Shown here one piece after another: positions 1 through 11,487 of a DNA stretch of 64,000 nucleotides. Each line of letters starts with the position of its first letter. Position 1 is the stretch's first letter. A program made the translations under genes and the position numbers. This DNA is from Seminavis robusta (taxonomy: Eukaryota > Bacillariophyta > Bacillariophyceae > Naviculales > Naviculaceae): contig CAICTM010000072.1 of assembly GCA_903772945.1 (NCBI GenBank), positions 62,001-126,000 on the forward strand. Reading direction: 5' to 3'. The notes under the pieces were generated by a model that was not told the origin of the DNA, searched no databases, and saw only the letters and a program-made list of their open reading frames with translations.

Positions 1-1392
1 GGGACAAGCACAATTTGATCAGAGACACGGGAGCCTCGTGTCCCCTACTGCCCTGTTGGATTTGGAATGTGGATGGTGACAACAAACAGCCCCTTGGGGC
101 GGTACTAGCTTGTCTTTGGCAGGTAATTCATTGGAGTCATCGAAGAAGGCCCAATTTGCGCATGCAAATGGCTATCTGCTGAAGAAGCTTTCCCTTAGAG
201 ACACCACCGAAGTACCGGTGCTAGTAGCTGTGCTATTGGTAATAGTACAGTGTGGCAACAAGGCTAGCAAGGCTAATTTTGGTCTGGCCTGCCTATCTGG
301 TGGGTATCCAATAATACAACCAGAGAGGGTCGTTCGTTGACTCACTCCTTCCTGTACTGAAACCACCGGTACACCGGTACATCTGCTCTGCTCGCAGTCA
401 GATCTTTAAACCCTACCCAATGATGATAGAGGACGTGAAGAGAAACCAAGGAGGCAGAATCTGCGTCCGTGTCGCTGATGCCTCTAGCCCAGCTAGCTAG
501 CTGGCTTGCTGAGTGACAACTCCTCCTAGCAAAAATTCTCTAATAGCTACTGCAACTCTACTGTATAATTGAGCAAGAGGAGTACTCTCACTTCTCCTCA
601 CTAATTTGAGCAGAAAGTGCAGCAACCAGAACATGAGGGGCTCATGCAGCTCCGCCCTGCAAGGGGCACCAAGTCTTGACCGCTCCCTCTGATTGGTTCT
701 GAATTGCCAGCTCGAAAGGCTTTTAACAGGTTCCAATGGCAGTTACCACCATCGGCATCAGCGTTTGTAGCATTCCAACCCATCACACGCCACTAGAGTT
801 TGATGTCCCGGGCAAAAATCTTTTTGAGTTGCATCCAGCAACCGGAACATTGATCACCAGCGTCCGTGAACGCTGCATGGAGCAAGCATTCAGTTATATG
901 GAGAGCCCCTTGCAATCGATCTCTAGTGGTACGATACCGGTAGCAAAGATCCACTGGTACCGGTACCATTTTGGGGGCTACAATGTATCTCTGGAGTGGT
1001 ACCGGTACGGTATGAGTACCATGGTAACGGTACCGAAACAACCAAGTACCCGTGTCATTATGGACACCAGTGAAAGTAGCAATATTAGGCCGCGAGATAT
1101 GAGCAAGAGGATGAACTATACACAGCTAGATATGAAAAGAAGAAAGAGAGAGATCGTAAGGGCTCGGAAGAGAGATCGTAAGGGCTCTAGCTAGCTAGAG
1201 AAAAGAGAGGTGTTTGTCTTTAAGAACTGCACTATAGTTTTATGTTTTCGTAAGAAAATGCCTAGATCTTTGTCAACCCTGTCAACCCTGTCTTCGGAGA
1301 TGGATTCGGAGCGGGCGAGGAGGCTTGTACACATAATAATGGGACCAAGCTACTTCAGATAGTGGTCACCAAGAAGGAGGGAGTCCATTTGT
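1..1392. other. Gene-free 5' stretch
   Basis: I see no supportable gene. A 152-codon open frame on the + strand (736-1194) has no recognisable domain and runs through palindromic GTACCGGTAC copies (957-966, 999-1008) and a 22-bp direct repeat near 1148-1190, so it is probably chance. CTAGCTAG-type palindromes occur at about 487-505 and 1188-1199. Confidence 0.5.
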
Positions 1393-2982
1393 TTAGACAT
1401 CAACCTCTTCAGTTTCTTCGACAGCCTTGTTGCCGCGTCCGCCTTCGGAGTCAGAGTCAAGGTGGAGATCAGTGTTGTCAACCTTTCCATCCTTCATGTC
1501 AGCGAGGGCAGAGTTCAAGTATTGGCGGACAGATTCATCAGTCTTCAACAAGTGCTTAAGGCGAGCAGGAGCATCGTCTTGGAATCCAGGAAGCTTGACA
1601 ATGTGTCCAGTACCAAGATGAAGGTTGGTGTAGTTATCGCGCTTTGCCTTCTCGGCACGTTCCTCGGCGGTACCAATGTAGACCTCATCACGTTGGAATC
1701 CAGCGAAGTGCTTGTGGATCATGGCAATGACATAGGCTCCGTTACAGATACCAGTGGCTTCCAAGAACAAACAGATGCGGAGGAAGATGTAGGTGAAGGG
1801 GTTGGAGAGGAAGGCAATGGGGAAAGCAGAAGCAACCAATTGCCAGGCGATGGAAGCGACAATGGTAGTGATGAGAGCTCCAAGGAAACCCATGTTCAAG
1901 AACTTCTGGGTACCGGGCTTGACTCCCCAAAGAGTGTCTCCGCCTTCGGGATCGATGTCAAGAGAAGTGACACGGGCAATGAAGAACATACAGGAGACAA
2001 CACAGAGCTGACGTCCAATCATGAAACCAGAAAGATTGAATCCGTTACCGCGGAAAAGAAGAGCACAGGTGCGCTTGGCCCATGGGGATTCTCCACGATC
2101 TTCGGGGCGGAGCTTGGCGACAGCAAAGAATGCAATTTGCATACCCTCGAGAAGTCCGACAACACACATGAGCAGGAAGAAAAGGATGACGGCAACTCCG
2201 GGTGGCACAGACTCCCACATGGTGGTGCGTCCATCGAAGAGAGCAACCAAGGTAACAGTGAAGGCAAAGGCCAAGACACCGATAGACATGATGCATCGAG
2301 AGAAGAAGAACAAGTTCTGTAGAGGAGACTTGTTTGCTTCGTTCGACTCGATTTCTTCTCCAGCGGCAGCGGCGACAAGCATCTGGATGACATAGGAAGC
2401 ATGCACCAATCCGGAGAATTCAATTCCCATGGCAACACACAAGGTGAAGTAGTTGGGGTAGGTGTTGAGGTAGTCAAGCATGCAATGGGAAGCATTGACC
2501 TGAGAGTTTAACTGTCCAATCATTGTGGTGAAGAGAATCATGGCGAGACCGGTTCCCAAAAAGATGGTGATGAGGATATCGGGAAGTCCCCAAAGCTCGG
2601 CATCGGCAACTGGTCCTCCGGAAATATTGATGGTAAAGACAATGAAGACAACCATGAATTGACGTCCGAGAAGGTAGCGGTCAAGGGAGTCTCCAGTGTG
2701 GGCAATTTTGCAACACTTGGCGGCGATGGTGTGGCTTTCTTCGTAAAGAGTGCGGTCAACAGGGGCCAAACCAACCAAAGAAGCTTGTCCTCCTTCGACA
2801 AAGGAGAGCCAGATCACAGCAGTCCAAAGACAGACGAGAGCAAGGATGGGGTGGACGTCTTGGGCCAAACCGGTTTGCTCCGAGAAAATCAAACCCATAA
2901 TCATCACGACGGAGAAGATCAAGGCGCATGTCGAGATGACATTCTTGATGTTCTCGATGGTGGGGTTCTTGTCGATAGGCAT
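1393..2982 (-). CDS. SIT: Silicic acid transporter (SIT family)
   Basis: Plasma-membrane transporter that imports silicic acid, coupled to sodium in studied diatoms, for silica wall formation. The 529-residue single-exon protein matches the usual SIT length of about 550. It has about ten hydrophobic helices arranged as two similar halves. Each half carries the family signature: EGGQ at residues 63-66 with GRQ at 106-108, and EGMQ at 279-282 with GRQ at 323-325. The roughly 100-residue C-terminal tail is charged, hydrophilic and cytosolic in the family, ending in acidic residues. The start is the first ATG of the frame and is followed directly by a hydrophobic segment. I see no frame break and all four motifs are intact, so it looks functional. 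Which SIT clade it belongs to cannot be told without a tree. Confidence 0.95.
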   Translation of the reverse strand: MPIDKNPTIENIKNVISTCALIFSVVMIMGLIFSEQTGLAQDVHPILALVCLWTAVIWLSFVEGGQASLVGLAPVDRTLYEESHTIAAKCCKIAHTGDSLDRYLLGRQFMVVFIVFTINISGGPVADAELWGLPDILITIFLGTGLAMILFTTMIGQLNSQVNASHCMLDYLNTYPNYFTLCVAMGIEFSGLVHASYVIQMLVAAAAGEEIESNEANKSPLQNLFFFSRCIMSIGVLAFAFTVTLVALFDGRTTMWESVPPGVAVILFFLLMCVVGLLEGMQIAFFAVAKLRPEDRGESPWAKRTCALLFRGNGFNLSGFMIGRQLCVVSCMFFIARVTSLDIDPEGGDTLWGVKPGTQKFLNMGFLGALITTIVASIAWQLVASAFPIAFLSNPFTYIFLRICLFLEATGICNGAYVIAMIHKHFAGFQRDEVYIGTAEERAEKAKRDNYTNLHLGTGHIVKLPGFQDDAPARLKHLLKTDESVRQYLNSALADMKDGKVDNTDLHLDSDSEGGRGNKAVEETEEVDV

Positions 2983-3059
2983 GGTTGCGGTGAGAAGAAG
3001 AAGAGTCGAACGAAAGAGCTGAGCTTGCTTTGGTTGTTTTCCTTGAGGCTTTCTTGAAG

Positions 3060-4872
3060 GCTCGAGGCGAAGATTGTGAGCTCTGTTGGTTGCTTTCTTC
3101 TCAAGGCTCCGCTTTGGTGATCTGATGATTTTCGTCTGCGAAAGATTTCGATTCTGCTTTCAGCGAAGGAAGACAAACGGTCGGTTTACTTCGTGTTACC
3201 TCGCATCCAAACTCGTCTAAGTGAAGTTGGGTCTGATAGGCAGTGGTGGGATCCATGCCGGCGTTTATGGGATTCACATTCCAATCCTCTCGGACCCCTC
3301 GAATGCTAAAAAGAAGTCATGACGCCAGCGGTTACCAAAATCGGTTAATGGGTACCGATCTGTCTTTTTGTATCGAAAATTTAGTACGTGGTCGGATGCC
3401 CGCGCTATAGACACGATCCCATTTAGAGAAAATGGAGGATGACAATCTTCCCTTCTCGAGCCGGAAAGGAGCGACCCATCCCACGGGATAGATTGGGACT
3501 AGGGACCCAGTCAAAGCAAGTCTGAGCGTCCCACGGGAGCGAGCAGTTGAACTGACAACCGGCTGTCAACTCAAGCTTTTCACAAGCCACTGGAAGAAAG
3601 ATCCACACGTACTTGCACTTATGTTACCTGTGAAGCAGCTTGGAGCTGCTATCATGACAAGATTCCGCTAACATAGAAGGAAGAATTGCCTGAGAAAGCT
3701 CAGGAATAGGTTCAGGAATCATGGAAAATTGGGAACCGGTGGCGTGGTTGTTGGCATTGGCATGTGCATCAAAGCCAACGGAGGCCGGGATTGCCAAAAA
3801 TTCCAATGTCGCCCCTACCAATTCTCTTTGCGCACTCACTGGACGGTTCCTTGGGACTCAACCACATATGGTTAAATAGATAAGGCAGCTTCTCATTAGT
3901 CCTCGTTCGACGATTAGATACACCAAAATTTTATTACTATGGGCTATTTGTAGGGATGGTTCGGGACGTGTAGTCTAGTCTGGATAGTCAGATACCGGTT
4001 GCACTGCATTGATAAAAACTAGAGCGGATTGGGGTTCGATAGGAGCCTCATTTCATCGTTGCGGTAGCACTAAGGATCCGGCGACTGCTCCCCTTTCCTC
4101 ATCAAATCATTGGCACCTGGATACATGTAGAGCACGGCATGCGGCCAAGAAAATAGGCAATGACAACTATCTGAATATCTGAACAGCAAAATTATTTCCA
4201 CTTGGGTGCCAGCCATGAAGTGTTTCTCTGCGTATGGCTCGGTCTCGAGACTGACTTGACTCGAGACAAGCTTTCCCAGCCCGATTCTGACTTGCTCCCA
4301 TGCAGCAAACCATATCATACGTAGCTTCAGCACCCGTATAATATCTCACACTAGTACCGGCCGAACGGTAGCTACCACCTGTAGCTAGCTAGTGTACGAC
4401 CAGGAGCAATAGTCTAGACTAGTAGTACTTTCTCTCGTTCTTTCCAGTTTCCGCTGGACTTCCAAAGCTGCAACATGTAGCAGGGCTGTACCGATACGGT
4501 ACAGTAGCTGGCAGCTACAAGTACTAGCTAGTATCGTACCTTCGTACCTTCCCGTTTCCCGTACCGGTACGCCAGCTGCCGACTGGTAGCCTAATACAGT
4601 AGTGGTACGGGAACCATCTCACTGTGAGTCATGAGTAAGGGAGTCACAGTCGTCGCGTCACGGAAGAAGGGTGCGCGAGTGTCAGTTCCGGAATAAACCT
4701 GTGCAATGTTGTGGATCCATCCATGCAAAAGATCTTTGGCAGCAACAACAGCTTGTTTCTCGACTATTTCGTCTGCTCTCTTCTAACCAAACTTTCAACA
4801 AGATCCGCTCCCTTCTGCCACCGGTACGCCTTTCTTATCGTCTTTCACCGCATCCAGTACATTGCGCCTACC
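3060..4872. other. Intergenic region between divergent genes
   Basis: Region between the start of the silicic acid transporter and the start of the EGF-module gene, so it should hold both promoters. It contains only short unrecognised open frames. A GTACCGGTAC copy lies at 4561-4570 and another at 4873-4882, ending one base before the ATG of the + strand gene. No TATA-like element is convincing. Confidence 0.4.
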
Positions 4873-4883
4873 GTACCGGTACC

Positions 4884-7800
4884 ATGGAGGAGGAGAACCC
4901 AGCCCCTATGCTGATCCCCGTGAATGTGAAGGATTCGGTGGGACCTCCCACGACGACACTTGATGTGGATGAAGTTGCTCAGCTTTCCTTTGATGGTGGT
5001 GTCAACGAGACCACTGGAAGAACTGGGGATGTAAGTGGCGCACATCCAGTTGTGAGCCCTTCCAGTACTTATTCTCAAGATCCGGCAAACTCCGTGGTGA
5101 ATGAAGAGTCTAGATCTGTTCCGGCTATCGACGTCAAAGACGATTTCGTGGATGTGGAAGGTGTCACAGAAGAAGGCCATCGGGCTACGGCATCAAAAGA
5201 GACCCTGTCAATGAACAACACGCCCGCTTCGGATGGAGGTGTGGTTGTAACGACTACTGCCGACGCGACGACAGAATCATCTGACGCTCGTGGCAAAGAA
5301 ACTGGAACTGAGGTCAACAACAACGACGAAGAAGACGGATTGGGTTCCTCTGAAAAGAGAGGGCTGCTGAAGGAGGGAGGTGACGGGATTGAGATGCAAA
5401 AAGTTCTCACAGAGGATGCTTACTCGCTGCTCTACACTGGTGAGTACAGTACAACCCACACTTGCCATGGCTCTCTCGAGAGATGTATCGACACTGCTAC
5501 ACTCAGCTAACCCGGTCCTGTTTTCTTGATCTGCAATCTGTACGTATCTACAATCATTCAAAATCAGCTGATTTATTTAGTGTGACAACGCTTTATGCCC
5601 TCGTAACAATCTTGCTACAAGCAGGAATGCTTGGTCTCACTTTCTGGGACCTCATCAAGCCTGGGAGTGAGTGCGGATTGTGCTGGTTTGATCCTTTCTT
5701 TGTCTTGTTCGGTCGGATTGTCTAACATCGAATAATGCTACATGTACACTGTTCACATCATTTTTTCATGGTGAATTCATTACTGTAATGGCTACGTTCA
5801 GACGAAACAAACGGTGGACGAAACAGGATTGCAGTTCCCCCTGGAGCGACACCACAAGTCATGATCTCTCAGTTTCTTGGAATGGTCCTTACTGTGATGG
5901 TCATGGCAGCGGATGGAGACTTTGTTATTGGTATCGCTCAGCTCATCGAAGGATACGATGATAGTTACATGGAGAAGTTCCCAAATGCTACCTGGTATCG
6001 TTTTTTGGTTACAGCTGTCATGCAGACAGTATCGGGATCCTTCTTGTTGATTGATTCCTTCATTTTGGCAATGCAAAGCTCTACCGTCATTGATTTGAGT
6101 CTCAATCTTACAGGTACATTCCCCTCTGTTTCTTTCCTTGCTGTGCCTTTTTGAACCTCACACGTCTATCCATATCACTCGTGTCTTCCATCGATTTTGC
6201 TGGGCTGATTTCTGTTCTTACTCGATGCTTCTCGCAAAGCCTTGTACTTTATTCAGGAGATTGATGAGCAAGGTGTGTACCTGGGTGTTGGGCCGTGGTG
6301 GTTTGTTCTTTTGCTGTTGTCTGGCTAATTTACAATCTTTTTTGTTCCTGGCCAATGTAGCCTTTCAGCTCGGACTGACTGGCATGATTGCCACACGGAT
6401 CAAGGAAGATTGCGAAAGTGTCCAAGAATGGCAACACGAAACAACCAAAGAATATCGACGCACAGTGCTCATCCGCAAACGACGTCTTATTTTCTTCATG
6501 CTGGTGGCACTTCTTATTCCTTATTTTGCGGTGGTGGGCAGGCAAGCTGGTGGTAGATACGTCTGTAACAACGTGTACATCCAGTTTGGAGATGCGTTTG
6601 ATCCAAAATGGGCCCACTACAGTGGTCGATTTAAGAGTCAAGGAAATTCCTTTCTTGGTGGTGATCGAAAGGATTCAAGGAACTACTACCTGGATGAAGC
6701 CACAGGGCAAATTCAATTGGCCTACTGCGGTTCAGAAGAGGCCTGGACGATATCCCTTGTGGAACGTGAGGACCCTTGTGAGTATGTCTTCAAATCAGCA
6801 GATACAGACACTTTTGATGTCATCGAAGTAGCTGGTGGGGATTGGTATTACAACACAGGAGAAGTAGGAGGCCTCGAAGCGGAAACGGGAGATGTCAAGG
6901 TAGACTGGATGGCCATTATCTGCAATGATTGCAATGAAGATCTTTGCAATGCTGAGTATGGGACATGCTCCGACTCAGAGGACAGGTGTGAATGCAAGGA
7001 GGGAAGGTTTGGACTCAATTGTGAGTTCAATGGAACTACCTGTGAAGGGATTTCCCTTGATAGGAGAACAGCTGCTGGCCTCTCGACAATTCCATCAGCT
7101 TCCTACTTCCTCGACTTTACCGAATACGCACCTATATCAAGAACAAACATCACTTTGTATGACCGTTTCATTTACGCTCCGACAAATGCCCTCTATGATT
7201 ACTCTATTGGCATTGACACAACACAAGTCTCCAGCTACATAATCTTCACAGGAAGACGATTTGTGCTCTATGGAGTACCAGGTAAGGGCGCAGAAACTGG
7301 GAGCGGAGAATCTGTGTTGTTTGCTGCCATCCTCAGCCCTTTTGCTGCCGTTCCCAGAGACGAGCTATGCGAAGGGGATTAGATCTAACTGGACGATTGG
7401 TGATTTTTACAAGTGGTTCATTGAACAAGATTCGACAAACAGACCATTTGACATGCTCAAGAACCTGACAATTGAATCTCCAAACTACCCACCTCTGCTT
7501 TTTAGCTCTCCAGTGAACTATGGTGGGGACTCCTACACTTTTGAACCCACCGGATTGACATGGGTTCTGGCGACGGAAGAGGGAGTTCAGAACGATGTCA
7601 TCCCTCTTAGTCCTGACGACGACAAATCAACTGGTGCACAGTTGCTGTGCTCCTATTGCGTACGTAAACTTCTTATACCTTCCTCTCTCCCTTTGATCTT
7701 GCTGATCAGTTTCTTCGTATCATATTTCCAGCACAATGAGACCAGCCCATGCCATAATGGAGCTACTTGCAGTGGCCAGTATTGCGTATGCCAGGACTAT

Positions 7801-8198
7801 TTCGAGGGACATTTGTGCGAACAAGCCCTCAACTGTGGCGATGTTGGGGGCTTTTGCTATAATGGTGGAACTTGCAACATGTTGTCTGGCTTGTGTAACG
7901 ACTGCGGTGAAGGTGAGGTTGGGAAACTTGTGTTTTTGTTACTTTCGATTCCGAGGACACGATCGTTCTAAACGCAGACATTGGCTGCCAAACTATCGAT
8001 TGTACTGTAGGGACTTACGGACGGCTCTGTCAGTATGGTGACAACACAACAGACCCATACTTCTGCCAAAGGTGCTTTTACCAGGGACAGACGAGATCTT
8101 GTAACCTTGAGGATCAGATATGTGAGTGCTACGAAGGATATGAAGGGAAACTTTGCGACCTGCCAACCAACAGTACGCCCACAAACAGTACGCCGTGA
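4884..8198 (+). CDS. Multi-pass membrane protein with EGF-like modules
   Basis: Seven-exon gene: 4884-5443, 5581-5666, 5802-6113, 6361-7281, 7358-7659, 7732-7912 and 7978-8198, giving 860 residues in one frame. All introns are GT-AG. Residues 1-185 are acidic and disordered. Four to five hydrophobic helices follow (about 188-212, 236-264, 284-308, 361-379), then a large ectodomain. The ectodomain has Cys-rich EGF-like modules at about 507-541 and 728-757 and two more Cys-rich stretches up to the end. The start ATG lies in the context ACCATGG; an upstream extension of the frame has no better ATG. The first intron is uncertain: a GTGAGT donor at 5440 joined to an acceptor before 5625 also stays in frame and shortens the first helix by 16 residues. 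The fold suggests a surface receptor or adhesion protein; no function can be assigned. Confidence 0.8.
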
Positions 8199-8618
8199 TA
8201 TTTGGCTGGCAAGGTTCCTTGTTGCCCAACTTGCTGTCATCATCATTTATTTGTCTACGAATTAGCTAATCCACGAAGTACATGTAAATCTACTTGTGAC
8301 ATGTAGAAGGTATCGTCACTGCTGGGTACAACGTAGCAAACCTTTGATCATAATTTCCTTCGCCCACCCTGAATGCTGATTACGTACACTGAAGCAATCT
8401 TTTCGAACGGATCCGTAAAGGGAAGTGTGTCTGGCCAGGATGCTGGTCAATACCCAACGGCAGCCACGGAATTTTTGTGGTCGTGCAGACAACAATTTGG
8501 AGTGCTGTTCGCAAGAGCTACAGCCAACCATATCAGATTCTTTCGCCAAGATTGGATATAGTCGTACCCACATGTTTCGTGTTAATGAGCACACAAAACG
8601 TATTTCTTGCAAGAAAAG

Positions 8619-9845
8619 ATGAAAGGACCAACAATTCTTCCACGCCTTGGGGTGTATTGGGCGTTGCTTTCCCAGCTCTGCCATGGACGCAGCCTCAATA
8701 CAGACTGTTCGATCGACGATGCCGCCCTTCAGAACGACTTATTAGAGGATCAGGAAGCTTCAGTATCCAAAGTTTGCTTCCCTGTACGCGGAGCAGAGCG
8801 ATGTTTCTTCCTTCTCCTTCCTGAATGTGCGAAGGAAAAGTCCAACGTTCCCTTGGTTGTGGACCTTCATGACACAGGCAGTTGCCCACTGGCGCAATCA
8901 CGAATATCGGGATGGAAAGAGTACGCCCTTTCGGAATGTTTTGCTGTTTCCTGGCCACTCGGTACCACCGACCCGAATGTTGCCGATGAACCCTGCTTTA
9001 CAGTCCCTGGTGGCATGGACGTTTTGAACAGTCATGGTCGAACTGTGGGGGTTGCACCAGATTGCTGCTGCAAGAAGGGTGGACAGTTGATACCAGAGAC
9101 AGATACCAATGACATAGAGTTTCTCCATGATGTCATCAACAAGGCCATCGATGAAGCGTGGTATAGGAACGTTGCAATCAACGCCACCAAAGTTCAGCTC
9201 TCTGGTTACGGCAACGGCGCCACGGCAGCCATGGGGTTTACGGCAATCCACAGTGACATTGTCTCTTGCCTATCGCCCTTTGCCGGTCCCATGGTCACCG
9301 CCATTCCAGAGGACTACACTCCGGTCCCCGTTTTCTCTGTTCTGGATAGCGGCCGTTCACACCAAGACCAGGAGCTCGACTCAAGTACCGAACTCATGTT
9401 GTCTCCTGGGGACGTTGCATACATTCTCCCATCTCCATCCAGAGTCGATGAAGTCTTTTCGGAGGCGAACCATTGTGTCGGCGAAAGCACCTCTAGATCT
9501 AACACTGCCACCGACAAACTCACCCAGGTGGAGGGAGTCGTCACGAGTGGCAAGTTCGGCGACTGCAAAGCCCCAGTGAACTTTTTGAAGCCACCCTTTG
9601 CCGCCTACAAGTCAAGAATCTCGACCGACGACGATACCGATACCACAAGCACAGCTGCGAAGAATCGTGTGGTGGATACAACCATTATAGCATATATGTT
9701 TTGCAAGGACCGACACAGCGTCGACACGGACTACGTACGTGTTGAACGGCCACCAGTCAGCGCCGCTGCGACGACCAAGTCGGCTCTTGCAACATCAGTC
9801 GTCGCCGTAGTGTCGGCGACCGTGGCTCTCTGGACAGCAGCATAA
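8619..9845 (+). CDS. Secreted PHB-depolymerase/feruloyl-esterase-like protein, catalytic serine missing
   Basis: A 408-residue Cys-rich protein with the layout of the alpha/beta-hydrolase family that includes LpqC-type esterases and polyhydroxybutyrate depolymerases. Residues 5-23 form a signal peptide. A strand followed by VDLHDTG (81-87) sits where active members have the oxyanion LHG motif. DIEFLHDVI (165-173) matches the family's D-x-x-F-L helix. The nucleophile elbow at 196-200 reads GYGNG instead of G-x-S-N-G, so glycine 198 replaces the serine. The last 20 residues are hydrophobic after a Ser/Thr-rich stretch, as in GPI-anchored proteins. The first ATG of the frame that gives a signal peptide is used. 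It is likely an exported pseudo-esterase with a binding or structural role (inference). It lies 420 bp downstream of the EGF-module gene on the same strand. Confidence 0.7.
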   Translation: MKGPTILPRLGVYWALLSQLCHGRSLNTDCSIDDAALQNDLLEDQEASVSKVCFPVRGAERCFFLLLPECAKEKSNVPLVVDLHDTGSCPLAQSRISGWKEYALSECFAVSWPLGTTDPNVADEPCFTVPGGMDVLNSHGRTVGVAPDCCCKKGGQLIPETDTNDIEFLHDVINKAIDEAWYRNVAINATKVQLSGYGNGATAAMGFTAIHSDIVSCLSPFAGPMVTAIPEDYTPVPVFSVLDSGRSHQDQELDSSTELMLSPGDVAYILPSPSRVDEVFSEANHCVGESTSRSNTATDKLTQVEGVVTSGKFGDCKAPVNFLKPPFAAYKSRISTDDDTDTTSTAAKNRVVDTTIIAYMFCKDRHSVDTDYVRVERPPVSAAATTKSALATSVVAVVSATVALWTAA

Positions 9846-10832
9846 TGCAGATTTACTCCACAACATAATGGTTTGTCTGGATTGGAGTGAGAGTCGATTT
9901 CAATGCTTCATTCGGACGAATCGCAAGTTTGAAGGCGTCACGAAGGACGACCTTATCTATACATCATACATTATCATAAATTAGCAATTCCTTATTACCC
10001 AAGCAATGGCACACACACACATCCCGCTGAACTGCATGTACTTACTACCGTAGTGCATGTGGCTTCTTGGTTCTGCATTGCTGGATGGTGAGCCTTTGAG
10101 GCATTGGAACGGTAGCAAGTCCAGCAACTATGGGTACAACGGGCGACACGCGAATCGATTCGATGCAATGCAATTGATCGCCGCTCCACCACCAAAATCT
10201 TGCCACAGTCTTGTGTGTTACCGTAAGCCACCCCAGGAAGCTTTCTCGAGGAACGAAACAGATCAGAAACACTTTCATCGACGGAACAGACGACCGCACA
10301 TGTTTCCTTCGGCACACATGCAAGTTTCAGCAATGCAACATTCGACTTGGGCTACTTACTACGGTACAAGTTCGGGTCGCATCAGACAGACCAAATGCTT
10401 GGCACAGGAGTTTCGGAGCCAACACGACACGCAAGAGAATCCAAAAAAGAGAATGAAAGCAAAGCAAGAGGAGAAGAAGCAGTGTCTGTTGTTTCGTCCC
10501 TGATTGATTGTGTTCGTTCTATAATTGTGGTTGCTTAGCAATAATAAGAGAGAGTAGTATAGTATTGTTGTTGAATGATTGTGATGATGATGATGATGAG
10601 GATGATGTAGACCTTGATTGATGGATTGATTGATACATTGATAGTATTCCTTTTCTTCTTTTTGGTTTGTTGCTGTATCCATTCTGTAGTGTAGTTCCAT
10701 TGCGAAGAAGCAGAGATAGAAGACTGATGGTTCCGAGATGACATAAATCATGAATCCATTTTCATGCCCACTGATTTGATTCTTTGATTTGTTTGCTTAT
10801 TAGTACTGGACGCTTGGATTGTTATGTTGTTA
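9846..10832. other. Convergent intergenic region
   Basis: Between the 3' ends of the esterase-like gene and NF-YB. It holds (CA)n near 10010, and a GATGAT run with GATTGATT repeats at about 10577-10640 that probably lie in the 3' UTR of NF-YB. No gene seen. Confidence 0.5.
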
Positions 10833-11487
10833 TTATAGTGTCGGATGATGATTGAGATGATTAAGATGATGCATGGCTCCTGGCATGGCTGCTGTGGCCC
10901 CCATAGGATTGGCCGTGACATGTGGTGGTTGTTGCTGTACCGCTACAACCGGCGGAGCATGCGTGGCCGTTCGACTGACCTTTTCTGGTTTGTCCCCTCG
11001 TACGGCTTCCCGATACTTGCTCAAGTAGAGTTTGAGTGGTTCTACGTACTTGTCAAATCCCAATGTTGACATGGCCCATAACAGATCATCTCCATTGATG
11101 GTCTTTCTCTTTTCCTGCAAGCACTTGTCACTGGCTTCCGATGTGATAAAGGATATGAATTCGCTCACACATTCCTGAACCGTCTCTTTGCTGTCCTTGG
11201 CAATCTTGGCATTTTCCGGCAATGTGTTTTTCATGATCCGAGCAATGTTGGCAATCGGTAAATACCGGTCCTGCATGGTTGACAGAGAAACAAGGAACCA
11301 TCCATGATGAGGCAAGAAAGAATCAAATCAAATCGAAACACAGACAACGAATGAATCGAATCAGTTCTTGCTTTGATAGAAGCTCCTCCATTCTTGCAGG
11401 ACACAACCTTACCTGCTCTCGGATCTCTTCGTACTCATCACCTGGAGGCTTGCCGTCCATCATATCGGCTTCGGGTGGTCCAGACAT
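10833..11487 (-). CDS. NF-YB: CCAAT-binding factor subunit NF-YB (HAP3)
   Basis: Histone-fold subunit of the heterotrimeric NF-Y factor, which binds CCAAT boxes together with NF-YA and NF-YC in the nucleus. There are two exons, 11413-11487 and 10833-11270, giving 170 residues; the intron is GT-AG and phase 0. Splicing joins EYEEIREQ to [14 protein letters not shown], restoring the [11 protein letters not shown] block found in nearly all NF-YB proteins. The histone fold then runs through [29 protein letters not shown] and KLYLSKYRE. The short N-terminus and the Pro/Gln/His-rich tail lie outside the conserved core and vary in the family. An ATCGA repeat at about 11508-11530 lies just upstream of the ATG and may be in the 5' UTR. 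Identification is secure. Confidence 0.95.

Noticed and set aside
736-1194. 152-codon frame near the window start
   Set aside because: No domain, contains intergenic palindromes and a 22-bp direct repeat.
1462-2322. 286-codon + strand frame opposite the silicic acid transporter
   Set aside because: It is the complement of a clear transporter; the peptide is low-complexity and mirrors codon bias on the other strand.
10560-10640. Possible CRISPR-like or structured repeat
   Set aside because: Simple GATGAT and GATTGATT microsatellites without spacers.
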